Part shown: in pieces, positions 6,498 through 7,891 of the stretch
Layout: each line of letters starts with the position of its first letter
How positions within the stretch are numbered: the first letter of the stretch is position 1
Assembly: GCA_025453925.1 (NCBI GenBank)
Contig: JALOPK010000149.1
Coordinates: 1 to 7,891, forward strand
DNA length: 7,891 nt
Direction of reading: 5' to 3'
Source: Candidatus Eiseniibacteriota bacterium
GTDB lineage: Bacteria; JAFGKV01
Notes under the pieces: model-generated
Told to the model about the DNA's origin: nothing
The model's database searches: none
What the model saw: the letters and a program-made list of their open reading frames with translations, nothing else
Program-made: the position numbers and the translations under genes

Positions 6498-7836
6498 TCC
6501 TGCTCCCCATGGTTTCCACGAAACTCGTGTCAAAATGCCCGCTGCGGAATCGTTCATCGACCAGAACCTTCAGGTGGAAAGGTATGGTCGTCTTCACTCC
6601 CTCTATCACCATCTCGTCGAGGGTGCGTATCATTCGCGCAATCGCTTCGTCCCGATCCACCCCATACGTGATCACCTTGGCCAGCAGGCTATCGTAGTTG
6701 GGGGACACCGTGTACCCCGCATAGAGATGGGTGTCGATGCGGACGCCCGGGCCGCCCGGTTGATGAAAGGCCTCGATGTTCCCCGGGCAGGGGGCGAAGT
6801 TGTTGTCGGGGTCTTCGGCGTTGACCCTGCACTCGAGAGCGTGGCCCTGCATGCGAACCTCGTGCTGACGCATGGGCAGGCCCTCCCCGGCGGCAAGACG
6901 GATCTGCATCTTCACCAGGTCAAGACCGCAGGCCAGTTCCGTGACCGGATGCTCCACCTGAATGCGCGTGTTCATCTCTATGAAGAAGTAGTTGCCGCTG
7001 TGATCCAGCAGGAACTCCATGGTGCCCAGCCCGAGGTAGTTCACTGCCCGAGCGCCCTTGACCGCAACGGCGCCCATCTCCGCCCTGAGTTCGGGGGTCA
7101 TTGCCATCGAGGGGGATTCCTCGAGGAGCTTCTGGTGGCGGCGTTGAATGGAACACTCCCGTTCGCCGAAGTGGATGCAGTCAATGCCATCGCCCGCGAC
7201 CTGGAATTCGATGTGGCGCGGTTGGCTGATGTAGTGCTCCAGGTACAGCCGCCCGTCGCCGAATGCCAGTTCCGCCTCACGATTCGCCGCACTGAAGGCC
7301 CGTTCGAGATCCGCCTCCCGCTCGACCATTCGCATACCTCGGCCGCCGCCGCCTGCGACGGCCTTGATGAGGATAGGGTAGCCCACGTTTTGAGCGATTT
7401 CGCACGCCTGTGGAATCTCACTGACCGGCCCGGGACTGCCGGGGATCACCGGCACCCCGGCGGCCCGCATGGTCTCCCGGGCAAGAGCCTTGTCTCCCAT
7501 AACCCTCATTGTCTCGGCCGTGGGGCCTATGAGCGTGAGGTGACAGGAGGCGAGCACCTCAGCAAACTCGGGGTTCTCCGCCAGGAACCCATATCCGGGA
7601 TGCACCGCGTCGACATTGGCGATCTCCGCGGCGCTCACGATCCTGGGTATGTTGAGATAGCTCTCCGCGCTGGCCGCGGCGCCGATGCACAAAGCCTCGT
7701 CGGCGAACCGCACCGCCAGGCTGTCGGCGTCGGCCTGGGAGTAGACGACGACGGTCTCGATGCCGAGTTCGCGGCATGCCCGAAGGATGCGAAGCGCGAT
7801 CTCACCACGGTTGGCGATAAGGATCTTCTTGAACAT
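6490..7836 (-). CDS. accC: Biotin carboxylase subunit of acetyl-CoA carboxylase
   Basis: AccC carboxylates biotin on the carrier protein AccB, using ATP and bicarbonate, in the first step of fatty acid synthesis in the cytoplasm. The 448 residues match the single-domain enzyme (E. coli AccC has 449). The N-terminal domain starts [20 protein letters not shown] and includes [15 protein letters not shown]. The ATP-grasp domain has Lys116, Lys158, the glycine-rich AGGGGRGM loop (161-168), RHIEFQV near 210 and HQKLLEE near 236. The catalytic stretch [15 protein letters not shown] (286-300) carries Glu287, Asn289, Arg291 and Glu295, and metal ligand Glu274 is in LGTMEF. The C-terminal domain has [12 protein letters not shown]. 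All key residues are present. The length rules out a pyruvate or propionyl carboxylase fusion. The ATG lies 8 bases after the accB stop, and the end overlaps the next gene, so it is mid-operon. Confidence 0.98.
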   Translation of the reverse strand: MFKKILIANRGEIALRILRACRELGIETVVVYSQADADSLAVRFADEALCIGAAASAESYLNIPRIVSAAEIANVDAVHPGYGFLAENPEFAEVLASCHLTLIGPTAETMRVMGDKALARETMRAAGVPVIPGSPGPVSEIPQACEIAQNVGYPILIKAVAGGGGRGMRMVEREADLERAFSAANREAELAFGDGRLYLEHYISQPRHIEFQVAGDGIDCIHFGERECSIQRRHQKLLEESPSMAMTPELRAEMGAVAVKGARAVNYLGLGTMEFLLDHSGNYFFIEMNTRIQVEHPVTELACGLDLVKMQIRLAAGEGLPMRQHEVRMQGHALECRVNAEDPDNNFAPCPGNIEAFHQPGGPGVRIDTHLYAGYTVSPNYDSLLAKVITYGVDRDEAIARMIRTLDEMVIEGVKTTIPFHLKVLVDERFRSGHFDTSFVETMGSRNG

Positions 7837-7844
7837 CGCGCCGG

Positions 7845-7891
7845 TCAGATGCGCCCGTCGAGCTCGAACAGCACCTGTCCGAACTCCACGG
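7845..7891 (-). CDS. accB: Biotin carboxyl carrier protein AccB, last 14 residues only
   Basis: The 5' part lies outside the window. The visible C-terminal residues, [14 protein letters not shown] followed by TGA, match the last beta strands of biotinyl domains, where VE-[FY]-GQ-x-LF is common just before the end. The position right before accC, with 8 bases between stop and start, is the standard accBC order. The biotinylated lysine motif is not in the window. The call rests on a short tail plus context. Confidence 0.8.
   Translation of the reverse strand, partial: VEFGQVLFELDGRI

Overview
The window is a compact, GC-rich piece of bacterial chromosome (roughly 60-65% G+C by eye). Every gene I can support lies on the minus strand, so transcription runs from high to low coordinates. 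Housekeeping content (biotin carboxylase, tRNAs), a long-form NfeD/slipin pair, ComEC, CCA-encoded tRNAs and a near-consensus sigma70-type promoter all point to Bacteria. I see no phage, transposon or CRISPR signal. The phylum cannot be named from this sequence; an uncultured GC-rich lineage is plausible.

Layout in transcription order: the last 14 codons of accB (7891-7845); accC, biotin carboxylase (7836-6490); an unrecognised 83-residue helical protein overlapping the accC end by 8 bases (6497-6246); nfeD, a membrane serine protease of the ClpP class (6243-4975); a slipin/stomatin SPFH protein (4909-4139); an unrecognised 80-residue protein with two membrane helices (4114-3872); and comEC (about 3834-1621), whose C-terminal metallo-beta-lactamase-like domain has lost nearly all metal ligands. 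Overlaps and short gaps (2 to 65 bases) suggest one operon.

The comEC stop codon sits inside the -35 box of a strong promoter that drives tRNA-Gly(GCC) and tRNA-Cys(GCA). Eighty-odd bases further on, a large gene begins that runs off the left edge (1334-1). It encodes an N-terminal membrane region joined to an SGNH/GDSL-type hydrolase domain. Its stop lies outside the window, so an ORF search that requires a stop would miss it.

How the parts fit: AccB/AccC make the carboxylating half of acetyl-CoA carboxylase (fatty acid synthesis). NfeD and slipin are a known protease-substrate/partner pair in membrane domain organisation. ComEC is the DNA-import channel of natural transformation. The common theme is the cell envelope, with two unknown small proteins placed between the known ones.
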